From assembly GCA_963750075.1 (NCBI GenBank), contig CAVVPG010000004.1, positions 124,001 through 188,000 on the forward strand: a stretch of DNA of 64,000 bases, in the 5' to 3' direction. Under the pieces are notes generated by a model. That model saw nothing but the letters and a program-made list of their open reading frames with translations. It ran no database searches and was not told where the DNA came from. The position numbers and the translations under genes are program-made. Every line of letters begins with the position of its first letter. The first letter of the stretch is position 1. This stretch comes from Bog-473 sp963750075. Its GTDB lineage: Bacteria > Actinomycetota > Acidimicrobiia > Acidimicrobiales > RAAP-2. Shown piece by piece: positions 35,299-42,602 of this stretch.

Positions 35299-37209
35299 AT
35301 GGGAATGCGCGGGCACGCGATGGGTGGTGGCCGCGGTGGCGGCTGGGGCGGCATGCGCTCGATGCGCCAGGACCGGGCCGTGCTCGCGCACCGGGTCAAG
35401 AAGGGCACGGCGAGACGGATGCTCACCTTCGCGGTCCCCTACAAGAAGATCCTGGCCGTCTTCCTGCCCGTGGTGGTCCTGAGTGCGGCCTTGGGGGCCA
35501 TCAATCCCTTGATCCTGGCCTCCCTGATCGACAACGGGATCTACAAGCACAACGAAACGCTCGTGATCGAGCTCGCGATCCTGGTCGCCGTGCTGGCCCT
35601 GATCGACGCCGGCCTCTCCCTCACCGAGCGGAGGATCTCCGCTTACCTCGGGGAGAGCCTCATCTACGACATGCGGGCCAAGGTCTTCCGCCACATCCAG
35701 AGAATGCCCCTCGCCTTCTTCACCCGCACCCAGACCGGGGCGCTGGTGAGCCGGCTCAACAACGACGTGATCGGCGCCCAGCAGGCTTTCACAGACCTGT
35801 TGTCCAACGTCGTGGGGAACCTGGTCACTGTCGTCATCGTGGTGGCCGTCATGTTCATCCTCAGCTGGCAGATCACCCTGGCGGCGCTGATCCTGCTCCC
35901 CATCTTCCTGATACCGGCCCGCTTCGTAGGGCAGCGCATCGGATCGCTCACCAAGGAGGGGTACGACCTCAACAGTGAGATGAACATGGTCATGCAGGAG
36001 CGCTTCCAGGTGGGCGGCGCCATGCTGGTCAAGCTGATGGGAAGGCCCGAGAGCGAGGCAGTCGCCTTCGAGGCCAAGGCGGGCCGGGTTCGAGACATCG
36101 GGATCGCTCAGGCCACGTACGCCCGCTTCTTCTTCGTCGCCCTCACGTTGACTGCCTCCCTCGCCACGGCCATCGTCTACGGCGTGGGAGGTGTGGCGGC
36201 CATCCACGGCGCCCTCCAAGTCGGGACGGTTGTCGCACTGGCCGCCTACTTGACGAGGCTGTACGGGCCGCTGACCCAGCTCTCCAACCTCAACCTCGAC
36301 GTCATGACGGCGCTCGTGTCCTTCGAGCGTCTCTTCGAGGTGCTCGACATCGTCCCGATGATCACGGAGGACGCCGACGCCGTCGCCATCCCGCGCGGCC
36401 ACGCCTCCATCGCGTTCGACCGCGTGCGCTTCACCTATCCGGGTGCGGGCGAGGTGTCGCTCGCCTCACTCGAATCCGTCGCCGTCCTCGAGACGGGCCT
36501 GCGCAACGAGGTGCTGCACGACGTGACCTTCACGGTCGAGCCGGGCCAGATGGTCGCCCTGGTGGGGCCCTCGGGTGCGGGCAAGACCACCATCTCGAAC
36601 CTCGTCCCCCGCCTCTACGACGTCACGGAGGGGTCGGTCCGCATCAGCGGCGTCGACGTGAAGCACGCGACGATGGCGTCGGTGCGCGACGTCGTGGGGG
36701 TGGTCACCCAGGACCCCCACCTCTTCCACGACACGCTGCGCGCCAACCTCTTGTACGCCCGTCCGGAGGCGACCGAGCCCGAGGTCCTCGACGCGCTCGC
36801 GCAGGCACAGATCGGGCACCTGGTCGCCGACCTGCCCGACGGCCTCGATACGGTGATCGGCGAGCGCGGCTACCGGCTCTCCGGCGGCGAGAAGCAGCGG
36901 GTCGCCCTGGCCCGCCTGATGCTCAAGGCGCCCGACATCGTCGTCCTCGACGAGGCGACCGCGCACCTCGACTCGGAGTCCGAGGCTGCCGTGCAGCGCG
37001 CCCTGCGCGAGACGTTGTCCGGCCGCACCTCGCTCGTCATCGCCCACCGTCTCTCCACCGTCAGAGAGGCCGACGAGCTGCTCGTGGTGGACGGCGGGCG
37101 CATCGTCGAGCGGGGCACCCACGCCAGCCTGCTGGCCGACAACGGGCTGTACGCCGAGCTCTACCGCACGCAGTTCGCCGACCAGGAAGAGGAGCCGGCG
37201 GGCACCTAG
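35299..37209 (+). CDS. ABC exporter, fused permease-ATPase half transporter
   Basis: A 636-residue type IV ABC exporter. The first 40 residues are Gly/Met/Arg-rich. The permease (about 45-350) has six membrane spans with TERRISAYLGESLIYDMRAKVF as the first coupling region. The ATPase (about 380-625) has Walker A VALVGPSGAGKTTISNL, Q-loop VVTQDPHLFHD, signature LSGGEKQRVALARL, Walker B IVVLDEATAHLD and switch His in IAHRLSTV. An insert of about 20 residues follows the Y-loop before the ATPase core (VSLASLESVAVLETGLRNE). Like the exporter at 9.7 kb its cargo is unknown. It ends in a 4-bp convergent overlap with the SDR gene. Confidence 0.93.
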   Translation: MGMRGHAMGGGRGGGWGGMRSMRQDRAVLAHRVKKGTARRMLTFAVPYKKILAVFLPVVVLSAALGAINPLILASLIDNGIYKHNETLVIELAILVAVLALIDAGLSLTERRISAYLGESLIYDMRAKVFRHIQRMPLAFFTRTQTGALVSRLNNDVIGAQQAFTDLLSNVVGNLVTVVIVVAVMFILSWQITLAALILLPIFLIPARFVGQRIGSLTKEGYDLNSEMNMVMQERFQVGGAMLVKLMGRPESEAVAFEAKAGRVRDIGIAQATYARFFFVALTLTASLATAIVYGVGGVAAIHGALQVGTVVALAAYLTRLYGPLTQLSNLNLDVMTALVSFERLFEVLDIVPMITEDADAVAIPRGHASIAFDRVRFTYPGAGEVSLASLESVAVLETGLRNEVLHDVTFTVEPGQMVALVGPSGAGKTTISNLVPRLYDVTEGSVRISGVDVKHATMASVRDVVGVVTQDPHLFHDTLRANLLYARPEATEPEVLDALAQAQIGHLVADLPDGLDTVIGERGYRLSGGEKQRVALARLMLKAPDIVVLDEATAHLDSESEAAVQRALRETLSGRTSLVIAHRLSTVREADELLVVDGGRIVERGTHASLLADNGLYAELYRTQFADQEEEPAGT

Positions 37210-38090
37210 TCCTGACCCGCCGGCCGGAGGACCTGGGCCAGCTGGTCGGCCACGGGCGTGAACTCGGGCATGACGAAGTCGCGACGAAGCCAATTCGCGC
37301 CGTCGACGACCAGCGTGTGCCCGGTCACGAAGGCGGCGTAGGGCGAGCAGAGCCACGTCACGGCCCAGCCCAACTCGTGCAGCCGTCCCAGCCGCCCCGC
37401 AGGCGAGCGGCGCGCGTCGACGGACTCGCCCTCCGGCCGCAGCGCCTTCAAGTCCTCGCGCATGTCCTCGTGGGGGAAGAGGCCCGGCGCCAGCGCGTTG
37501 ACCCGGATGCCGTCCGGGGCCCACTCGACGGCCAGCGACTTGGTCAGGTTGCCCACGCCGGCCTTGGCCGCGGCGGAGTGGGCCATGCCGGGACCACCGG
37601 TGAAGGACTGGGTGGCCAAGATGTTGACGATCGCCCCGCCGGGACGGCCTTCGCCGGTGACCCGCCGGTGCAGCTCCTGGCTGCAGAAGAAGGTGCCGTC
37701 GAGGACGATGTTGGTGACCGAGCGGAACGCGTTGGGGCGCATGGAGGCGGCGAGCACCGGGAAGTTCGCGGCCGCGTTGTTGACGAGGACCGTCACCGGG
37801 CCCAACGCGTCCTCCACGGCACCGAAGGCCTCGGCCACCTGGTCGGCCTCGCGTATGTCGGCGGCGGCGTGCGCGGCGCGGCCGCCCACGGCCTCCACCG
37901 CGTGGGCGCCCGACCGCCGGTGCTCCTCGGAACGAGAGATGACGCCGATCGCCGCACCGGCGCGGGCCAGCTCGACCGCGATGGCCCGGCCCAGGCCCGT
38001 GCCCCCGCCGGTCACGATCGCGGTCGTGCCGTCGAAGGTGCCGGCGGGGAGGAAGGGTGACCCCGCGGGGGGCGGCTCGGGCAGTCCCAC
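37206..38090 (-). CDS. SDR oxidoreductase, 2,4-dienoyl-CoA/trans-2-enoyl-CoA reductase type
   Basis: A 294-residue short-chain dehydrogenase. The Rossmann motif is TAIVTGGGTGLGRAIAVELA, followed by LVNNAAANFPV. At the place of the usual Tyr-x3-Lys active site it has HSAAAKAGVGNLTKS, so the Tyr is Ser while the Lys is kept. That and NILATQ, GGPGMAHSAAAKAGV are typical of the DECR/PECR branch that acts on unsaturated acyl-CoA. GTG 38090 has GGGGAGG 7 bp upstream. It is transcribed away from the nitronate-monooxygenase-like gene, with a KstR-like palindrome between them, which supports a role in lipid catabolism. Substrate is inferred. Confidence 0.87.
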   Translation of the reverse strand: MGLPEPPPAGSPFLPAGTFDGTTAIVTGGGTGLGRAIAVELARAGAAIGVISRSEEHRRSGAHAVEAVGGRAAHAAADIREADQVAEAFGAVEDALGPVTVLVNNAAANFPVLAASMRPNAFRSVTNIVLDGTFFCSQELHRRVTGEGRPGGAIVNILATQSFTGGPGMAHSAAAKAGVGNLTKSLAVEWAPDGIRVNALAPGLFPHEDMREDLKALRPEGESVDARRSPAGRLGRLHELGWAVTWLCSPYAAFVTGHTLVVDGANWLRRDFVMPEFTPVADQLAQVLRPAGQD

Positions 38091-38236
38091 GTGGCTACCT
38101 CCCCTCGAACCCGGCGGGCAGCGGCTGCGTACGGATGGGCATGGCGGGCTGCTCCTCCCCTGTTCGGCTGTTGGGCCCGTCCCCGAGGGTTCACCTCGTC
38201 CACGACGTCGCATCTGCAGGACCGGCCCGTAAAAAG

Positions 38237-38250
38237 TAGAATCTGTTCTA
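38237..38250. promoter_or_regulatory. KstR-like palindromic operator (TAGAATCTGTTCTA)
   Basis: A 14-bp near-palindrome in the divergent region between the SDR and NMO-like genes. The known KstR consensus is TnnAACnnGTTnnA; this site matches every fixed position except one (T for C in the left half). It overlaps a possible -10, TAGAAT (38237-38242), for the plus-strand gene, as expected for a repressor site. A TetR-family regulator of the KstR/FadR type is the likely binder; none is encoded in this window. Confidence 0.5.
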
Positions 38251-38320
38251 GTTGCCGGGGAGAGTCCGGGCAACCGTGTCCGTCCCTCACGGTCGGCATG
38301 TCAATTAGGAGGTCTCCCCC

Positions 38321-39445
38321 GTGCACAACGAGCTCTGCGAACGCCTCGGGATCGAGTTCCCCATCTTCGCCTTCACCCACTGTCGCGACGTGGCCGCGGC
38401 CGTGTCCAACGCCGGCGGCATGGGGGTGCTGGGTGCGGTGGGCTTCAGCGCCGACGAGCTCGAGGTCGAGCTGTCGTGGCTCGACGAGCACGTGGGCGAC
38501 CGACCCTATGGCGTCGACATCGTCATCCCGGGCAAGTACGAGGGCATGGGCGAGCTGGACCCGGTCAAGCTCGAGGAGGAGCTGCGGGCCATGATCCCCG
38601 AGGAGCACCGCACCTTCGCCAAGAAGATCCTGGCCGACCACGGCGTGCCCGAGCTCGAAGGCGGTCCCCGGCGCGAGCTGCTCGGGTGGACGGCCGCCAC
38701 GGCGGCGCCGCTGGTCGAGGTCATCCTGCGCCACGACAAGGTCAAGCTGGTGGCCAACGCGCTGGGCACACCGCCCGACGACGTCATCGACAAGGTCCAC
38801 GACCACGGCATGCTCATCGCCGCCCTGGCGGGGTCGGTGAAGCACGCCCTCAACCACAAGGCGGCCGGGGTCGACATCGTCATCTGCCAGGGCTCCGAGG
38901 GCGGCGGCCACACCGGCGACGTGGGGTCGATCGTGCTGTGGCCCGAGGTCATCGACGCGGTGGCGCCGCTGCCCGTGCTGGCGGCCGGCGGCGTGGGATC
39001 GGGGCGCCAGATGGCCGCGGCCATGGTCATGGGTGCGGCGGGCGTGTGGACCGGCTCGCTGTGGCTGACCGTCGAAGAAGCGGACGTGCCGCCCAAGCAG
39101 ATGGAGTCGTACCTCAAGGCCACGTCGCGCGACACCGTCCGCTCGCGCTCGTTCACCGGGAAGCCGTGCCGGTTGCTCAAGAACGACTGGACCGAGGCCT
39201 GGGAGGCCCCGGGTAACCCGAAGCCGCTCGGCATGCCCCTCCAGATGATGGTGGCCATCGACTGCGTGTCCCGGGGCCACGCCTACCCCGAGGAGGCCCG
39301 CGACGTGAACTTCAACCCGGCCGGGCAGATCATCGGGCGGGCGACGTCGGTGCGCCGGACCCGCGACGTGGTGCTCGGGATGGTCGAGGAGTACATCGAC
39401 GCGGTGGAGCGACTGCAGCTCGTGAACGAGGGCAGCTCGGCCTGA
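38321..39445 (+). CDS. Nitronate monooxygenase-family flavoprotein (NPD-like)
   Basis: A 374-residue FMN-binding TIM barrel of the 2-nitropropane dioxygenase/nitronate monooxygenase family. Visible: FTHCRDVAAAVSNAGGMGVLGA near the start, VDIVICQGSEGGGHTG with the conserved Gly-Gly-His, LPVLAAGGVGSGRQMAAAMVMGAAGVW for the phosphate of FMN. GTG 38321 has a perfect AGGAGGT (38307-38313) 7 bp upstream. True nitronate oxidation is only one option: relatives in actinobacteria act in steroid and acyl-CoA breakdown (for example IpdC). The divergent DECR-type SDR and the KstR-like site point that way, but the assignment is inference. Confidence 0.85.
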   Translation: MHNELCERLGIEFPIFAFTHCRDVAAAVSNAGGMGVLGAVGFSADELEVELSWLDEHVGDRPYGVDIVIPGKYEGMGELDPVKLEEELRAMIPEEHRTFAKKILADHGVPELEGGPRRELLGWTAATAAPLVEVILRHDKVKLVANALGTPPDDVIDKVHDHGMLIAALAGSVKHALNHKAAGVDIVICQGSEGGGHTGDVGSIVLWPEVIDAVAPLPVLAAGGVGSGRQMAAAMVMGAAGVWTGSLWLTVEEADVPPKQMESYLKATSRDTVRSRSFTGKPCRLLKNDWTEAWEAPGNPKPLGMPLQMMVAIDCVSRGHAYPEEARDVNFNPAGQIIGRATSVRRTRDVVLGMVEEYIDAVERLQLVNEGSSA

Positions 39446-39528
39446 CCAAGCCTGACCCCCGTTCGGGGTCCCGTCCTCCATCGGGTTCCGGGTGGCATGA
39501 TTCCTCGCCTGGACGGGAGGAGGCCCGG

Positions 39529-40148
39529 GTGGTGGTAGACGACGTCGAGGGCCACGCTGCAGAGAGGGACGACCGGACGGCGAGACGACGGCGACGCGGC
39601 ACGCACGGTCCCCGCCCTGAACGTCAGGGTCACGGTCTGGCACCCGGCGGTCTGTTGCTGGGTGTCCTGACCCTTCTGGTCGTCGTGCCCGCCTGCAGCT
39701 CGCCCTCCACCCCCACAGCCGCTCCCACGACAAATCCTCCACCTCCACCTCCACCTCCACCTCCACCTCCACCTCCACCTCAACCTCAACCTCAACGTCG
39801 TCGACGGTCGCCATTCAACAGAGGTCGGCCGCCGAAGTCGCGTCATGCCAGTCAGACGCCAAGGTCCTCGAGGTGGCGCTGGAGGCGTACATGGCGGAGA
39901 AGGGCTCATTCCCGTCGCCTCCTTCGCCGTGGAGCGCCGCCACCTACGCCGCCAACTTCCAGCCGCTTCTGTCCGCCGGCGGTGGCGGTCCGTTCATTCC
40001 GAAGCCGCCCGGCAACCAGTTCTATGTGATCGAGTACGACTCGTCGGGTCACGTCTGGGTTGCTCCGCCGGGGTCCTACGGTGGGACGTACAACCCCGGT
40101 CAGAGCTTCGACGCCAACCCCAATGTCTGCCTGGCGGCGGTGGGCTGA
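39529..40148 (+). CDS. Membrane-anchored protein with S/T repeat linker and pilin-like C-terminal domain (apparent frameshift)
   Basis: GTG 39529 is preceded by GGAGGAGG. The first frame gives an Arg-rich head (about 40 residues), a hydrophobic segment ending LLLGVLTLLVVVPACSS (possible lipobox) and then a proline run with a stop at 40029. A second frame gives (Ser-Thr) repeats, then STVAIQQRSAAEVASCQSDA, LEVALEAYMAEKGSFP and YDSSGHVWVAPPGSYGG to a stop at 40148. One missing A in the AAA run at 39732-39734 joins them into a 206-residue protein: anchor, S/T linker, and a C-terminal domain resembling the soluble part of pilin-like or type II secretion pseudopilin proteins. Function unknown; S/T linkers are often glycosylated. 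Confidence 0.65.
39738..39797. repeat. Hexanucleotide tandem repeat coding a Ser-Thr linker
   Basis: Seven copies of TCCACC (39738-39779), two of TCAACC and one TCAACG, 60 bp in all. In the repaired frame each unit codes Ser-Thr. Unit number changes would lengthen or shorten the linker without shifting the frame. Confidence 0.9.
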
Positions 40149-40251
40149 CTTCGCCGACAGGAAGGGACGCCGGACGTCTCCGACACCCCCGAGGTGCCGT
40201 GAAGTCGGAGAGAGGGCCTTCGGCACACTGCGAGCCGTGACAGCGAGAGCC

Positions 40252-40279
40252 TCGAAGCTCGAATCTCGAATCTCGAATC
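40252..40279. repeat. 7-bp tandem repeat (TCGAATC)
   Basis: Three exact copies of TCGAATC (40259-40279) preceded by one variant TCGAAGC (40252-40258), in the gap between two convergent genes, 3 bp before the stop codon of the membrane protein gene. No coding role; purpose unknown. Confidence 0.85.
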
Positions 40280-40282
40280 TCT

Positions 40283-41818
40283 CTAGCGTCTCGCGTTCTC
40301 CACAGTGGCGGGCGATCCCGAATGGATCCCGCCCTCCATCAATCGCAGGAGCGGGCCGACTGCCATCACCACGCCTGGGACCAGGAGAGCCACTTGCCAG
40401 AACCACAGCGGAAGCGCCGCTCGCAGGGAGTCCGGTGACCACAGCGGCCATTGGAGGAACGCGCACGCGGCGATCACGAAGAAGACCACCAGGTACCAAC
40501 GGACCAGCGCGTGGAAGGCATCGCGAATGATGAGAACGAGCGCCACCCCAATGCAGATCAACGGGTACGCGGACGCGATGTGATACGCCCATGGCCGGGC
40601 GTTGATGGCAAGCCCGGCGGGAACCGGCTGGAACGCCAGGCTCACCAAGACGAGCCACACAACGAGCTCTCCCCGGACGCGACCACGAACAACGTTCAAG
40701 ATGATGAGCATGATCGACAGAGCCATGAACTTGTACCCGAAGATGCCCTGCTCGAAGACAAGCCTCAAGCTCAGGCACGTCGCGGCGAGTGAGATCAGTG
40801 GGACTGGCTCGAGCACTCCTGAGCCGAGACGACGAAGCGCCCACCATGCCAGTGCGACAGCGATGAGGATGGGCAACATCCGCGAGCTGAAGACGAGCGC
40901 CGGCCCGGTCAGCCTCAATTCCCAGAGGACGGTTCCGCCGAACGTGGCGGAATCACCGGTCCCGAGAACCACGCTATGAACAGCTCTGCCCGAGGTGGCG
41001 ATGAGGACCGGGAGCGAGATCAGCAGTCCAGCTCCGGCGCCCGAGGCGAGCAGCTTCCACCGTGCCCTCCCCGGAGCGACTACGAAGAGCGGCAGGAGGA
41101 CCAACAGCGCGAATTGCTGGGAGGTGACGGCCAATCCCAGGAACACTCCTGCCCATATCCAGGCGCTTCTCTCCACGCAGGCCAGTGCGGCGAGCACCAA
41201 TCCGACGGCAACGAGGTCCTGCGGATGGTATTGGTCCAGCAGCGGCATCCACACCATGGGGACGAGGGCGATGAAGAGGACCGTGAACACCTCCCATCCA
41301 CTGCGGCCGCGACCGGATGCCCGCAACAGCGCGACGACACCGGCAAGCAACACGAACCAACTGAGGTACCCCAGTCCGATGGTGGGGAACATTGCGTAGG
41401 AGTTCTGAGCCCAGCCGTACATCGCGGCGAATCCATTGACGCAGTTCGCGCCGAGCGCGTGCTGGGACGGGAAGGCCAGCGTGTGGCCGATCCGCGTCAG
41501 CGATGCCACACCGCCCGAAAGGAGAGGCCAGAGCGGAGGGACAGCCGGGTGGGGTCGAAAGAAGGGAAAGAAAGAGGACGTCAACCCGCTCGCCGGGGGG
41601 TACGCACACGCGAGATTGCCGTGCGCGATGGCCCATGTCGCATAGAGAGACTCGGACGCGTCGTTCTGCGTGGGCCCCCCCAGGAGCGCGATGATCCCGA
41701 TGAAGATGGCGGTCGCGACCATCCAGCTGAGGAGGCACGCCATCTCCGACTGTGGCTTGTCCAGCCAGCGCTGCCAGGGAGGAGCGTCCCGAACGGCAGT
41801 GAGGTCTGGAGCCGCCAT
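40283..41818 (-). CDS. Polytopic membrane protein, possible GT-C glycosyltransferase
   Basis: A 511-residue protein with about ten to twelve membrane spans. The first extracytoplasmic loop has GGPTQNDASESLYATWAIAHG, with acidic residues where GT-C enzymes (polyprenyl-phosphate-sugar users such as PimE or ArnT) carry their catalytic Asp/Glu, and a later loop has LLDQYHPQDLVAVGLVLAALA, a pattern seen in GT87-type proteins. I cannot name the family with certainty. ATG 41818 (MAAPDLTAV) has TATTGT (minus strand) 7 bp upstream, compatible with a leaderless transcript; a GTG at 41884 would add 22 residues. Base use is somewhat less G/C-biased than in the neighbours. Confidence 0.6.
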   Translation of the reverse strand: MAAPDLTAVRDAPPWQRWLDKPQSEMACLLSWMVATAIFIGIIALLGGPTQNDASESLYATWAIAHGNLACAYPPASGLTSSFFPFFRPHPAVPPLWPLLSGGVASLTRIGHTLAFPSQHALGANCVNGFAAMYGWAQNSYAMFPTIGLGYLSWFVLLAGVVALLRASGRGRSGWEVFTVLFIALVPMVWMPLLDQYHPQDLVAVGLVLAALACVERSAWIWAGVFLGLAVTSQQFALLVLLPLFVVAPGRARWKLLASGAGAGLLISLPVLIATSGRAVHSVVLGTGDSATFGGTVLWELRLTGPALVFSSRMLPILIAVALAWWALRRLGSGVLEPVPLISLAATCLSLRLVFEQGIFGYKFMALSIMLIILNVVRGRVRGELVVWLVLVSLAFQPVPAGLAINARPWAYHIASAYPLICIGVALVLIIRDAFHALVRWYLVVFFVIAACAFLQWPLWSPDSLRAALPLWFWQVALLVPGVVMAVGPLLRLMEGGIHSGSPATVENARR

Positions 41819-41929
41819 TCGCACCACAATAGGAACAGGTTTGCCCACGGACGCGGACACCGGGGGGTCCCGAGCACCCGTCACTGTCCGGGACGGCGAA
41901 GCCCTGTCTCACCAGTGGGTGAGTCGGCG

Positions 41930-41935
41930 TAATGT
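41930..41935 (+). promoter_or_regulatory. Candidate -10 element (TAATGT), leaderless start of the nitroreductase operon
   Basis: TAATGT ends 7 bp before ATG 41943, which has no Shine-Dalgarno. The spacing puts the transcription start on the A of the ATG. No clear -35. Confidence 0.4.
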
Positions 41936-41942
41936 CGCCGGC

Positions 41943-42602
41943 ATGGAACTCCACGAGGCCCTCTACACGACCCGCGCCATGCGCCGGGTCAGTCCGGACC
42001 CCATCCCCCTCGACGTCCAGGCCCGCATCCTCGATGCGGCCGTCCGGGCCCCCTCGGGCGGCAACCAGCAGAACTGGCGCTTCCTCCTGCTCGACGACCC
42101 GGCCCAGAAGGCCGCCCTCGCGCCCCTCTACCAGCACGCCATGGGCGAGCTGTGGAAGAGCGTCTACAAGGACCAGCTCGACGCCGCCCACGCCGACCCC
42201 GACGCCCCCGAGTCCGTCCAGATCCTCAAGGTCCAGCGCTCGGCCCAATGGCTGGCGGACCACTTCGAGCAGGTCCCGCTCTTCCTCTTCCCCTTCAGCC
42301 AGCACGACCCCACCGGCGGCTCCATCTACCCCGCCGTGTGGAGCGCCATGCTGGCGGCCCGGGCCGAGGGCGTCGGCAGCTGCCTCACCGCGCTGCTGCA
42401 GTTCTTCCACCCCTCCGAGACGCTCGAGATCCTCGGCGTCCCCACCGACGAGGGCTGGATCCTCTCGGGCACCGTGAGCTTCGGCTATCCCACCGGCACC
42501 TGGGGCGTCGCCCCCCGCCGCCCCATCCACGAGGTCTCGTACCGCAACACCTGGGACGCCGCCGTCGGCTTCGAGGTGCCCTCGCCCCTGTGGCCGGCCT
42601 GA
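41943..42602 (+). CDS. Nitroreductase-family flavoprotein
   Basis: A 219-residue FMN-dependent oxidoreductase fold. Features: LYTTRAMRRVSPDPIPLDV at the start, AAVRAPSGGNQQNWRFLLL (FMN-binding RxPSGxNxQxW pattern), the SIYPAVWSAMLAARAEGVGSC helix and the C-terminal VSFGYPTG. Members reduce nitro groups, quinones, iodotyrosine or other substrates, so the true substrate is open. It is the first gene of a tight four-gene operon: it overlaps the biotinyl-carboxyltransferase gene by 13 bp. Confidence 0.88.
   Translation: MELHEALYTTRAMRRVSPDPIPLDVQARILDAAVRAPSGGNQQNWRFLLLDDPAQKAALAPLYQHAMGELWKSVYKDQLDAAHADPDAPESVQILKVQRSAQWLADHFEQVPLFLFPFSQHDPTGGSIYPAVWSAMLAARAEGVGSCLTALLQFFHPSETLEILGVPTDEGWILSGTVSFGYPTGTWGVAPRRPIHEVSYRNTWDAAVGFEVPSPLWPA

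Noticed and set aside
38012..39814. 600-codon minus-strand ORF with a long Glu-Val repeat
   Set aside because: The EV repeat is the antisense of the hexanucleotide repeat, and the remainder is antisense to the NMO-family gene. No motif, no ribosome-binding site.
39529..40029. Polyproline protein reading of the repeat (about 15 Pro in a row)
   Set aside because: The reading ends in Arg-rich nonsense, while the alternative frame gives a Ser-Thr linker followed by a conserved-looking domain with its own stop; a one-base indel explains both.
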